From: Oscarella lobularis
Taxonomy: Eukaryota > Porifera > Homoscleromorpha > Homosclerophorida > Oscarellidae
Assembly (NCBI RefSeq): GCF_947507565.1
Contig: NC_089194.1
Span: 930,001 to 994,000 of the forward strand
Direction of reading: 5' to 3'
Length of the DNA: 64,000 nucleotides
The notes under the pieces were generated by a model that saw nothing but the letters and a program-made list of their open reading frames with translations, did no database searches and was not told where the DNA came from. Made by a program: the position numbers and the translations under genes. This document shows, piece by piece, positions 9,604-19,744 of the stretch (position 1 is the stretch's first letter; each line of letters starts with the position of its first letter).

Positions 9604-9971
9604 AATTACCCCTCTGGCAGATCTTTTGGCGCGATCGTTCCGCCTTCGCCTTCGAAGTCGAGAAGTCGGAAGGCGGTGTCCTATTTAGGAAAGGAGGCGA
9701 GAAAGGAGACGACGTCCGACGACGTCGGATGCATGTCTTCTGGATCGTCGGCGACATTCGGGCCGTCGTTGCAAATGCGCTGGTGAGCGCGCCGGAGAAT
9801 TTCGCGACAGATGAAACTTTTTCCGTGATGCGTTCGGCCGAGCAGCGACACGACGTTGCTCACGTTGTCGTCCGTCGACGCGCGACCTGCATCCAGCCAG
9901 CCGTCTTCGTTAATTTCTAGGCGGCACGTCGAATCGACGAAGACGAAGCGAGTGATGCGATGACCAGCCAT
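9604..9971 (-). pseudogene. N-terminal fragment of a large GTPase
   Basis: From ATG at 9971 the minus strand reads MAGHRITRFVFVDSTCRLEI, then a Walker A/G1 motif GRTHHGKS, and a PTSSDV segment. After a stop or short intron (aaatag at about 9683) the same strand reads DTAFRLLDFEGEGG, a G3-like DxEG motif seen in the GBP/atlastin/ZFYVE1 type of large GTPases. The remainder of the gene is absent: the sequence ends at the AT-rich junction with the sulfotransferase remnant. Probably a truncated duplicate; a small expressed protein cannot be excluded. Confidence 0.55.
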
Positions 9972-10220
9972 TACGAAGACGAAAACCCCTTACGCATGCG
10001 TAGATTAGGAACGTCATGCTGACGTCATTGCCAAAAATAGATTATTTTGCGCGAGACACTTTATCTTCGAAAATTATTAGCAATCTCACGCTTGAGCAAA
10101 AATCCCGACGCAATTGAGCTGCTTACGCAGCTGCATGCATGGCCTTTGAGATGAAGGCTACAGTCAAAGAGTCATCATCTCACCTTGCCCATCATTCGAA
10201 TTTTTCGAAATACTGTAATC

Positions 10221-10322
10221 GATTTCGAGACGCCGCCTTCCCCTTCGAAGTCGAGCAGTCGGAAGGCCATGCGCGATTTGAAAACGACGTCATGTCATTG
10301 TCCGTCGACACGCGACCTGTAG
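10221..10322 (-). pseudogene. Second, more degraded GTPase fragment
   Basis: cgccttccccttcgaagtcgagcagtcggaagg and the following gtccgtcgacacgcgacct match the 9644-9680 and 9865-9890 parts of the neighbouring GTPase fragment, with the middle deleted. It keeps the reverse-strand LLDFEG-type coding but no usable frame. Confidence 0.6.
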
Positions 10323-10387
10323 CCTCGCGTTCGCCAGGCCCTTCTCCCTGCTCTCCCGTATGAACACGGGAGGGGAGAAGGGCCTGG
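10321..10387. repeat. Hairpin of the AGCCTCG/CCAGGCC type
   Basis: CCAGGCCCTTCTCCC at 10334 pairs with GGGAGAAGGGCCTGG ending at 10387, with an inner CTCCCGT/ACGGGAG stem and a short loop. It begins AGCCTCG like the hairpins at 38416-38484 and 57645-57709 and shares CCAGGCC..CTCCC with the latter. No clear flanking direct repeat. Confidence 0.6.
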
Positions 10388-10923
10388 TATCTGGAAAATC
10401 ACGTGGTGCCCCCTTTTGGGGGTGCGGTCGGTATGACGCGTCGGATAAATAGGTGGGATGTGACGCCTCTCTGATAAGTGCTAATAAAGTTGACCTTTTC
10501 AAACGATCGCTCTTCTCTAACCTGCGGCCATGCAGACAAACGATTGGAATACACGCTGTTTATGGTCATTATTTTTGAAGACTTCCCTAAGAAGCCGTGA
10601 TGCTTTACGCGATACGCTTTCAGCCATGTTAGAGGGCATGTTAGAGACGCGCGCGATCCTTTGAAAAGGCGGGGCATGTCACGGATGATCCCACCTGATC
10701 CCACGCAACAACATACGGTAGCGTGCGTGCGTTTCATATCCATTTCTCTACACAATCCGTGCCTGCATTAACCAAGCCATTCGCAATTTCTGCAGTGGTG
10801 CAGATGATGACGCAACACCGACGTCGTTTGTCTACAAAAAATCACGAAAGATAACTAGTTAGCCGTGGGATTTTCTTCATCACTGCAAACAATGAATCAG
10901 TGAAAGTTAATGCCTCTTCCCGG

Positions 10924-11025
10924 CTTTTCGCCAGCTGACGCCACCGCAGCTTGAGGTTATTGCGTCAGCTGCTGCAACTTTTCGCCAGCTGACGCCACCG
11001 CAGCTTGAGGTTATTGCGTCAGCTG
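10924..11025. repeat. Tandem pair of 54-bp units with E-boxes
   Basis: Two near-identical units starting CTTTTCGCCAGCTGACGCC at 10924 and 10978. Each contains two CAGCTG hexamers; a fifth follows at 11027. The block lies about 500 bp upstream of the second secreted-protein gene, adjacent to a MITE. Confidence 0.8.
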
Positions 11026-11045
11026 GCAGCTGCTGCTGCTTTTCG

Positions 11046-11429
11046 CCGTAAACTACCGATTAAACGCCCATGGGCGTTTGTAGAACTTTCGTCCAGAAAA
11101 GGGGGGTGGGCGCTTACTATGTGTTTGCGCAAACTCTTCACGTAGTAAACGCCCATGCATGTGTTGAAAACACTGATATATTCAGGGACTGCAATGAAAC
11201 GTAAACTTTTAGAGATATAGTCTTCGAAACGTTTTTCCGTGCTTTTTGTGCCACTACATTTGAAGGAAACGTCGTACGATACGTGTTGTTTAGCCATCTG
11301 CAGGTGCGCGACTGACGCTGTTTGGGTGGGCGTTTACAATTAAAGAGTACTGACCCTGTAAACTGTTTTGGAGCTAAAAGGGGGTGTGGGCGCTTGCTCA
11401 GGTGTGGGCGTTTACTCGGTAGTTTACGG
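11046..11429. mobile_element. 384-bp MITE with about 25-bp terminal inverted repeats
   Basis: Starts CCGTAAACTACCGATTAAAC and ends with its reverse complement (one mismatch in 25). Internal copies of TGGGCGTTTAC/GTAAACGCCCA occur in both orientations. No transposase. The TIR start is shared with the element at 17752-18034. A flanking target duplication is not evident here. Confidence 0.75.
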
Positions 11430-11523
11430 TTATTAGTTTCTTGAAGACGTCATTCCCTTTCACCCCTTTATAAGGGCAGGGTACTGTGGTATCATTCACA
11501 GAGCTAGCGTCGTAAAGCAGACG

Positions 11524-12424
11524 ATGATGACCAAAGCGACTTGCCTTCTTTTTGCCCTTATTGGTGCAGCAGTATACTCTCAGAATCACGCCGGTAAGAC
11601 AGAAAAGAACTTTTTAAAAAATTGTTTATAAGACGTCTTTTGTCAGAAGTCAAGAACGAAGGCGGAGTGGACTATACGACGCCAGCGACTTGCAAACAGT
11701 ATTACCTCAACGATCCTCAGAAGTATGAACCAGGCTTTTACTATCTACAGCCAAGCGTTGGACCAAAATTCAAAGTAATCGATCTTGAAATTTTATAGAA
11801 AGGTGCAAATAGCTTCTTCTCTTGTGTAGGTTTATTGCGCAGTGTATGGATACACTCTTCTAATGAAAGTCAACGGATCAGAAAGCACTTTCAAGTACAG
11901 CAGCGAACTCTGGACGAACTCTCAAACGTTTCAACCAAGCCGTTTCGACCTCGATTATAATGAGACAAAATTGCAATCATTTTCAACCGTGGATTTTACG
12001 GAGCTCTATCTTCGCGTCGTGACTGCTTCGGTGACTCGAGAAATAATTATACCTGTCCAATCGACCTCGCTGTTGAACTTACTCAAAGACGGGAACTACA
12101 CCGCGGTCGACCTGGGAAGAGACCCTTGGCTAAATTTGGTTCCAGGTTCATTCCTTCAAGACTACTGCAACATGGTAACGCGCTGTATACCGTTACTCGA
12201 TAAATACGCTATCAAACGAAATTTAGGCGGGATTCAACGTCAACACCCCCAGATTAAAACAAGTGCGAATCGGAATCGTTGCCAACAACGAAGACAGCTG
12301 CACAACTGCTGATTCTTGGGTTGGTGTCGGAGGAGGAAACGTTGAGAATGTTTCCTGTGGCAGCTCTGACACGTACCAAATGGACATTGTCGTTCATTCC
12401 TTTGCCTACGTTTTTGCTCGTTAA
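11524..12424 (+). CDS. Secreted SOMP5/fibrinogen-like protein, copy 2
   Basis: Four exons with consistent phases: 11524-11593, 11647-11774, 11830-12174, 12227-12424 (246 aa). Signal peptide MMTKATCLLFALIGAAVYS. Exon 2 ends a TCKQYYLNDPQKYEPGFYYL stretch; exon 3 holds YTLLMKVNGS and LNLVPGSFLQDYCNM; exon 4 AGFNV, RIGIVANNEDSCTTADSW and final FAYVFAR. Clear paralogue of 7672-8598 with identical lengths for exons 3 and 4, and a related TATA/initiator region. Cysteines differ at several places between copies (exon 4 here lacks the PPCC pair). Same proposed family: extracellular matrix or lectin-like, function unknown. Confidence 0.82.
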
Positions 12425-13014
12425 TTAATATCGAGCACGAATGGTATCAAACTTGAATTTGCGCGTCTTTTTCGATTTGTTGTACTGTTTGTCCCGTGTA
12501 TGAATGTGTTTCACTTTCTTGCAGTACCGCTCAGTGATTCTAAAGAGACCTAGCTCATACGCCAAGAAGGAACGTACCGTAGTCTAAACGAGGCTACTAT
12601 ATATTGAAAACATCTCCACGATCTCTTCATCTGAACGCGCCAATAGCCATGCTAACATCGGGAAGCCTGCCGAACGAGACAATAGATTGAAGACACCTTA
12701 CTCTGCTGAATGATCCAACGTCTTCTATATATGCTTAAGCTTTACTTCCTGAAACATAGGCTAATTATAAGAACTGAAGTTTTCTTGAGCAAAGACTGCT
12801 TTACTAGTAGTGCGTGTCAGCGCAGAAATAACAAAGAAGTGACAGTAAAAATAGTGAGTGTACCACAGCACTTATCGGGTAGACGAGAGAAAATACCTGA
12901 CCCTGCGAGGCTCCCGTATCAAAAACCCTGAAAAAGTGAAAGAAAATAAATGTCAGCACTACAATTTTCTCAAAAAATCAAACCCGCATTAGCTTGCACC
13001 AGTAAGCGTCGCTT
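12425..13014. other. Intergenic, no gene seen
   Basis: Separates two convergent genes (secreted protein on + and hexosaminidase on -). No coding or RNA signal recognised. Confidence 0.4.
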
Positions 13015-15787
13015 CTACTGGGAGAGGCAACCACCTGGCCCAGGTGGTGCCGACCGCGCCTCTTCATTTTCGACCGGCGCCGCTGCGACTCCACGTCTGG
13101 TGAGCAAACAGCGGAACGACTGCAGCCTTAGGAACATTTCATCGTGATCCGTCACATTTGCGAGACTCCACAGCCGCTCTATATCACGACAGAACATGTC
13201 CCTATATATGGAAATCGTAGACTCTAGATGCGATAACCTGCGGCCGCTGCAGCTCTAGGCCAAATCGTACGCTGAATGTCCGACGCATCGACGGTCTCGC
13301 CCCACATGCATCTTAATTAAATAGGTACATTAGCACATTACCATAAATAAAACTACGGATTAAATTTAATTACACTTCTCCACCAAGCATCAGTTTTTGC
13401 TGTTGCGCATCTTCTATGCTTGCCAACGGATCGTTGTCGTAGAACTGCTCCCATGTGACGGTCAAGTGAGGCAGGTACCACCGGTTGCTGTTGCTCAGAA
13501 TGCATCGATAGCCGGCCGCGACTACCTGAGAACGTGCACGCTGACCCATGAACCCCATTTCTAATAGGAGCACCTTTGCTGCCGTTTTACTGTTCAGCCA
13601 GACGTGAATGACAGTATTCTTCTCTAGGGTGGAGCCAAAGTGATTAAACACCTAAAAGAAGGAGGCTTCGAATGTAGAGATTTGATGACCTCTCTGGTTC
13701 CTGTGGATTGACCTCTTCCCAATTGACGGAAGTTTTCTGTTCATTCTTTGCGTACTGATGAGCTCTGGAGACGAAGTACTTGTACGCATCTATAAAAGGA
13801 CCGTCTTGCATAAAGGAATCGTCAACACGAGCTAACTCTCGTTTAGCTACCGTCATCGGTAAAATTCTTCATCTTTAGCCAGGCTTGTATTTCGGGATTC
13901 TTATCCCAGCACTTTGTATTGACCTCATCTCCTCCCTATAGCCCATGTTACATAAAATGAATTGCTTCGCGTCGATTTTGAAACCAAGCCTCACCAAGTG
14001 AATGAAATTGTCTCCAAAGACGTCCGCCATTTCTTTCAAAAAGCCCTAAAGAAATTGAATATTCTAGCACCAGTTGCTTCTCAAGTGCGTACTTCTATAA
14101 GATCAAACGTCGCATTAGTCGCCGGATTCAAAGGCTGCGGACAATCGGACGACGGGCATATGTCGGGATAGCCCTAAAGCAAATGTCGAATGCGCCGCTT
14201 TTATTATGGCCGCTGCGCTACTTACAATGCACCAAGACGCTGCATGACCTGGCATATCAAATTCCGGCATGACTCGGATGCCTCTCCCTTTTGCATACCT
14301 AAAGAACGTCGCAATTAAGTGACACGAAGAACAGGATGCAAGCACATGGCTTTACGTCACAACATCTTTAACGTCTTCAATAGAATATCTCTCTTGCGAA
14401 GAATAGGCGCCATTCCACAACTTCGGATATTTGAGCGATTGAAGTGGAAATGACTGCGTGTCCACGATATGCCAGTGGAGAACGTTCTACAAAACCAGAA
14501 AATGGGCTTCACCGATGGGAAGGAGGATGATTTAACCAATTTAGCATAGGACATGGAGTCAAGCACATTCCTAATCACTCGCAGCGGCTCGAAATGGCGA
14601 GATGTATCTGCAGTAATTGAACCGAATAGGTTTCAAAACATAAAAATTCACTTTACCGATTAGTAATCCTCTGTGCTGGAAACGAGGCTCGTCTTCAATA
14701 AACCAACTTGCGTTGTGAATCTAACTCTTCAAATAAAGACACTGATATTGGCACCTTTGATTTACTTCATAGGCATTTTCAGCAAAATTGTACGTGACAA
14801 GCTGGCTGAACGTTTCTAAGCCCCTCATAGCACCAAAAATTGTAGCAGCCTAAATTAGGTTACATATGCGAAGTACAAACCCTCGGCTCAACAAAGTCAC
14901 TTTACTACCTTTAGAGTGGAATTAGGCGGAGAGGCAGTGATATTCAATTCATACGACTCATCTGTTTCAAGTTGAAGATCTACGAATATTTGATATATCT
15001 GAATGGCAACTGACGCAATATAATATTTTAACTATTACCCTCGCCAGGCGAATGGACAACGACGTATACCGTGTCGAGCTGTACGAAAAAACGTATGCTA
15101 GTACTGTTCTGAGCTCAGACTAGCTAATGAGCGGGTGTACCGGCGAGCTGCTCTTGCTCGTGTAACTGTGACTGAAAATCAATAGCTGATACCTATCAAA
15201 GGCTTGCTGAAGCAGCACGGATTGACAGTCTGTGACAAAGCTATTAATAAAAAGTAACAGCTGAAAGCTTGTCCTGCGCGAAAAATAAACAAACCCGAAT
15301 TTACTGCCAATAGATAGCGTTGTCGCTCCCATTGTGAAAGTATGCGGCTGGGGGAGGAGTGGAGCCTGTGGAGCACCAAACGTCGGTACCTATAAAACGA
15401 AGACAAATTGCAGATCCCCGATGACATGACCGTCTGTTTCTATATTGCACCTTGAGGTAAACATCACAGCCCTTTGTTGGAATTCTGACTGACACGTCTG
15501 ATTTGATCCAGCCGTTGCTATTGAATCCTTTGCACGACGTCATATTATTGCACAAAGATTTTAACGCGTCGATGTCTTTAGTGTTGGCATGCTCGATATC
15601 CTACGCAGAACATATTAGCAAACGATTCTATATATGCTGGTGGGGTATATACGCTGCCAGGAGCGTCCACGCCCTGAAAGACGGTGTAAGAGTACGGGGG
15701 CCCAGCGGTGCTTCCGGGGAAGAAAGGGACGACGTGAAAACACATCATCCACCACCAGGTCAAAGACGAACGATCGCGATGTCTCAT
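13015..15787 (-). CDS. GH20 beta-N-acetylhexosaminidase, complete copy
   Basis: Multi-exon gene read from ATG at 15787 to a stop at 13015-13017. Order: signal peptide (WWWMMCFHVVPFFPGSTAG); a Cys-containing PAN/apple-like segment (LCNNMTSCKGFNSNGWIKSD); GH20b-like domain (QQAFDRYQLLIFSHSY); catalytic barrel with HWHIVDTQSFPL, YAKGRGIRVMPEFDMPGHAASW, IHLG|GDEVNTKCW (catalytic Asp-Glu pair, junction at about 13936), SNRWYLPHLTVTWEQFY, LGGE, then CMWGETVDASD and WPRA, and ERLWSLANVTDHDE near the end. Splice phases over the LGGEV/CMWGE and AAAAA/ERLWS joins work. Predicted secreted or lysosomal enzyme removing terminal GlcNAc/GalNAc. It is the only one of three local copies with all catalytic exons. 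Confidence 0.88.
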
Positions 15788-16190
15788 TCTGTCGTCGCTC
15801 ACGTGCCTAAACGAGCGAGTCACATGCGCCAGTAAATGCATTACGCTAACCGTCGGAAATTTGAAAACAGAAAAGATATAACATATTCCAATCTTCACGC
15901 CCAGACGAGGTAATGAATTCAATTGAATTACGTAGAAAATACACGATCGTCAAACGGCGTAACCAACCTCAGGAACACTGCAGCATGCGGTGAAATCGGG
16001 GATGGCCAAACCTTCAGAGTTTTCCTAATATTGTATAATGATACTGTTGAACTCGGACTAGTGAAAGAAATCGTGCTATATCGTGTTCTACGAAATCTGA
16101 ATCTGGCGTGCATTTGCGGAATGAACGTTCAGAACGCTCTCCTGCAGACATCTTTCATAAAGGGGTCCTTTATTTTTTTGGAATTTCGAC
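15788..16190. other. Intergenic, no gene seen
   Basis: Between the hexosaminidase start and the TRP channel stop, both on the minus strand. Open frames here have no recognisable features. Confidence 0.4.
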
Positions 16191-19100
16191 CTATACCTTT
16201 AACAAAGCGATCTGCTCATCGATGTGCTTTTGAAGTTTAAGCAAATCTCTTTGCTTAACAACTTCGTCCTCTTCAGCCTTTCTGGTCTGCTCTTGCCACT
16301 TTTCGTATACGTATTCGCGGGTAATCGCATCGCTTTCAGATTTACGATCGCAATCTATAGCAGTCTGAGTCACCAGAAAAGCACGATTATCTTCACAATT
16401 TCTCGAGGATTAGAAACAACTTACGAAGCACTTTCCGCGCAGAAATATTTTGCTCAGAAGAGCAGATGTAATCCTCATGATAACATAGAAAATGTTAAAT
16501 GGAATGGGAACAGGCGGCGATTTGATGATACCATACACAATGGCGGCACCAGCGAACTTCCACTCAATGTCTGCATTATCCTGACGGAGCAACGTATTAC
16601 GTGTGACACAACGTCACATTAATTAATGACCGAGTGTCTATACCTGAACTTTCTGAAACGAATTGCTTATCAGAGCAATCAGCAAATTTAGTAGAGCAAT
16701 AACAGAAAGCACTAGCCACAAAGCCACCAGTATGAGACCAATGACAGTTTCCCAATCCTGATCAATGGCGTCAAAATCGTCAAGTTCAATAATTCCAAAC
16801 AGAGCCCAAAACAACGTCTTCAAAGACGAATATACCCTATGAGAAAAACATTGAGTCATCTTCTTAGCGAACAAGCCTTGTCATAGTTTCAATAAGAAAT
16901 TACGCAAGCACGACGCATTCGCACAAGTCTTTAAGAAGCTATCATGCAGCATACTCACCCTGCTACGCTTCCAGGCACGGTTGCGTTAATCGGAGCGTCG
17001 GGGCTCTTCACAACGGCCGAGTAGACGCTCGTCAAGCTCACTGCAAAGCCAATCATAAACGATACCAAAATGATCAGAAAGGAGACGAAATCGTAGAATA
17101 TCGCGACAAACGACAGTTGCACGGGCCCCAGGCGTTCGAGCAATTGAAGATACGACAAAAATCGTCCGCAGAAGATAAGAATTCCAAAGCCGAGCACGTG
17201 AAACGACGCTCGAATCCCACTGAAATTATCGTCGACGACATAGTAGCCAACGAAGAGAAGACAATAGTAGGCGACGAAATCGACGACGAGGAACATGTCG
17301 AGCAGATTGTTCCAATCGGTGACGTAACTCCTAAACGTTCCCTTGTGATCGTACATCTGAGAGAGTTCCTGCAGAACGAATCCGACGACGAAGACGAAGA
17401 CGATCCAGTCGAGAACGGTGGGCGACGTTGCCGGCGATTCGATGGACTTGAGCACGACGTCGACGATCAGAAGCACGACGAAGGCGACATTGGCGACGGC
17501 GTCGGCAACGTAGGCGATGCACCGCTCGTCCGTTTTCATCCACCGCGAGCGGCAGCAGCAGTGACAGGGTAAGCAAAAGAACATGACGAAAGGAAGAAGG
17601 AATGCCTTGAGCAAATAGCCGAGGACTTTGTAGACGTACTCGTAAGTGTTCGGTTTCTCGCCTCGTCGACCGTACCAGTCCCACCAGACCTTCTCTTGAA
17701 CCGGACGACTCGATATAAACTGCGAACAGTTATGTATTATAAATGACAGTACCGTAAACTACGTATTGTAAGCCCATGGACTAGTTACTGCAACATTGGA
17801 GTCAAAGCAGCTAGGGGTGGGCTTTTGATAAGTAGTTTTACAATTTGTGTATATATTATAAGCCCACCCTTGGTTGTCTCCTGATTCCTGCTCTATGCAA
17901 TACAGTAAACGTTAGGTACTGAGCTAACTAAAGTAATCCAAGTGGGCAACCAAAAAACAAGCTTTCCAATAACTTCGCTTGAGCAGTAGGGTGGGCTTAT
18001 AATATGTCATGGGCTTATAATACGTAGTTTACGGTATAATATTATTACTTACTTTCTTCTTTTCGTTTTCCAGCGCGTAGGAGAAAAGGCTATCGGTGAC
18101 TTCGTTTCGTGTCAACTCGGCCTTGTCCATCATTTCAACAGCAAAGGACTCCATGTCCTTTGAGAGCGAGAGATAATCTTCGGCGTACATACTGTGCTGC
18201 TGTGCGCCATCCGAGAACAACGTGCTCACTCGCAGAGCCGCTTCTATCTGTCGAGGAGCGGTCAGAATAATGTCGCGATGTTTTAGAAGAGTGACTGAGT
18301 CGAACGGGAGATATTTCAGTTTGGGGTCGTCCAGTTTGGCACCTGCCCGAAGCAGGTGCTCGACGAAAATTCTCGACTTTCTCTCGAGGGCCACGTAAAG
18401 GCACGATTGATTTTTGGCATTTTTCGCGTTCACGTCAGCGACCTTACGATCAAGAAGAAGACGAAATTTGGCGGAAGGAGACGTCTGAGACTCCGCAGCC
18501 AAATTCAAAAGAGAAATTTCGTTTTCCTCAGCTTTGGCCTCCTTACTCAGCAAAAACTACAAAACAAAGCAAAGGCACGAACTAAGTAACATTCGTTTAG
18601 TAAACTACAATAGTAGTGTGAGTCCAGCAGAAATGGAATACTTTTAGAGTAGGAATACCCTCGCCTCAAACCGGTACAAGAGCGAGTGCTTCCTAACTGA
18701 CGTCGACGAATAATGAAGACAATGTTAGATCATACCATTATCATACTGATAGTGTCGGCATCTTTCATATTAGTGATCCAGTGAATATTAATGCACGCCT
18801 AATCTAATATGTACATACCTCGACTGTTTCCAAGCATCCGCTTCTGACAGCGTCCGACAACATCGAATTGGAGTATTGTGCAAAGAGCTGAGGTCGGTTT
18901 TCGCTGACAAAAGCGACAAGAGTCAATCCGTTACTACTGTCAGCTGCCATTCGATCCACGTCCGACTTCTCCAAGTCGGCACCCTTGCGAATCAAGTATC
19001 GAACGTGCTCGACATAGTCTTCATTTCGGGAGAGAGAAGACTCCGCTAACTGCATAGCCACGAAGACGATAACAACACACAGATTAAAAAAAATCGACGC

Positions 19101-19622
19101 TATACCAGACTGTGAATGACGTTGCCAATCGACGCCCCTCGCGACAAGAGTGTTTCGAGCGCCCCAATGGGACGCAGTCTCATAACCGCATGGTAAAAGA
19201 CCGATTTGCCCTCGTCGTCCTTTGCGGTCACATCGGCGCCGAGGTCAACGAGAGCTCGTAGGGCTGCACAGAACAACCGGATGTATGGCACATATTGTGT
19301 GCGGCTGACGACGACGCGACGCCTTACTCTTTGCACCTATCTCCCTGGATAGGTCCGAGTCGCAAAACGAGTCGGAGCAAAGGAGAGCACGAAGTGGCGT
19401 GACGGTCGCGCGATCGGACGAATCAACGTCGTAGTAGACGTGATTCGGATCGGCGCCGTCGCGGACGAGCTCGGCGACTCGTTGAGCCTGACCGACGCGG
19501 AAGTCAGTGAGCTCGTTCAACAGCGAACGCTGAATTTCGACATTCTCTGTCGGCGTAGTCACAGGGCTTTGACCACCGGCTCCAGAGATGGGAATGAGCT
19601 CCATCGACTCTCCACTCGCCAT
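16191..19622 (-). CDS. TRP cation channel, TRPC-like, with ankyrin region
   Basis: Multi-exon gene from ATG at 19622 (MASGESMELIPISG) to the stop at 16191-16193. N-terminal exons carry ankyrin-like units (ALVDLGADVTAKDDEGKSVF, YLIRKGADLEKSDVDRMAAD, LLDRKVADVNAKNAKNQSCL, HLLRAGAKLDDPKL). The 16960-17720 exon has about five hydrophobic segments (AYVADAVANVAFVVLLIVDV, VLDWIVFVFVVGFVLQEL, LLDMFLVVDFVAYYCLLFVG and others). The next exon has a pore-like LFWALFGIIELDDF and last helix LLNLLIALISNSF, then the TRPC-like post-pore sequence EWKFA...PPVPIPFNIFYVI. A charged C-terminal helix ends the protein. Predicted plasma-membrane cation channel. An intron at about 17721-18050 carries a MITE. Subfamily is by eye. 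Confidence 0.85.
17752..18034. mobile_element. 283-bp MITE in a TRP channel intron
   Basis: Begins CCGTAAACTACGTATTGTAA and ends with the reverse complement (one mismatch in about 27), flanked by TA on both sides, as with Tc1/mariner-type target sites. Internal GTGGGCTT repeats. Its terminal CCGTAAACTAC matches the element at 11046-11429, so both probably belong to one superfamily. No coding capacity. Confidence 0.8.
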
Positions 19623-19744
19623 TGCGGAATGGAACACGCGAACTGTTGACCCCGGGCGTGCGTCATCCTAAATAAGGAACGATAATTAGACATGTACATT
19701 ACAATACGCGCACCGTCTGCCCGCGGTTGCGACGTACGTACTTG

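Noticed and set aside
10924..11025. Direct repeats resembling a small CRISPR array
   Set aside because: Only two adjacent units without spacers, in a eukaryotic genome.
13025..13050. Palindrome ACCACCTGG/CCAGGTGGT
   Set aside because: It is part of the conserved GPGG coding sequence of the hexosaminidase C-terminus and has no flanking duplicate.
16224..16622. 132-aa plus-strand open frame
   Set aside because: Antisense to C-terminal exons of the TRP channel.
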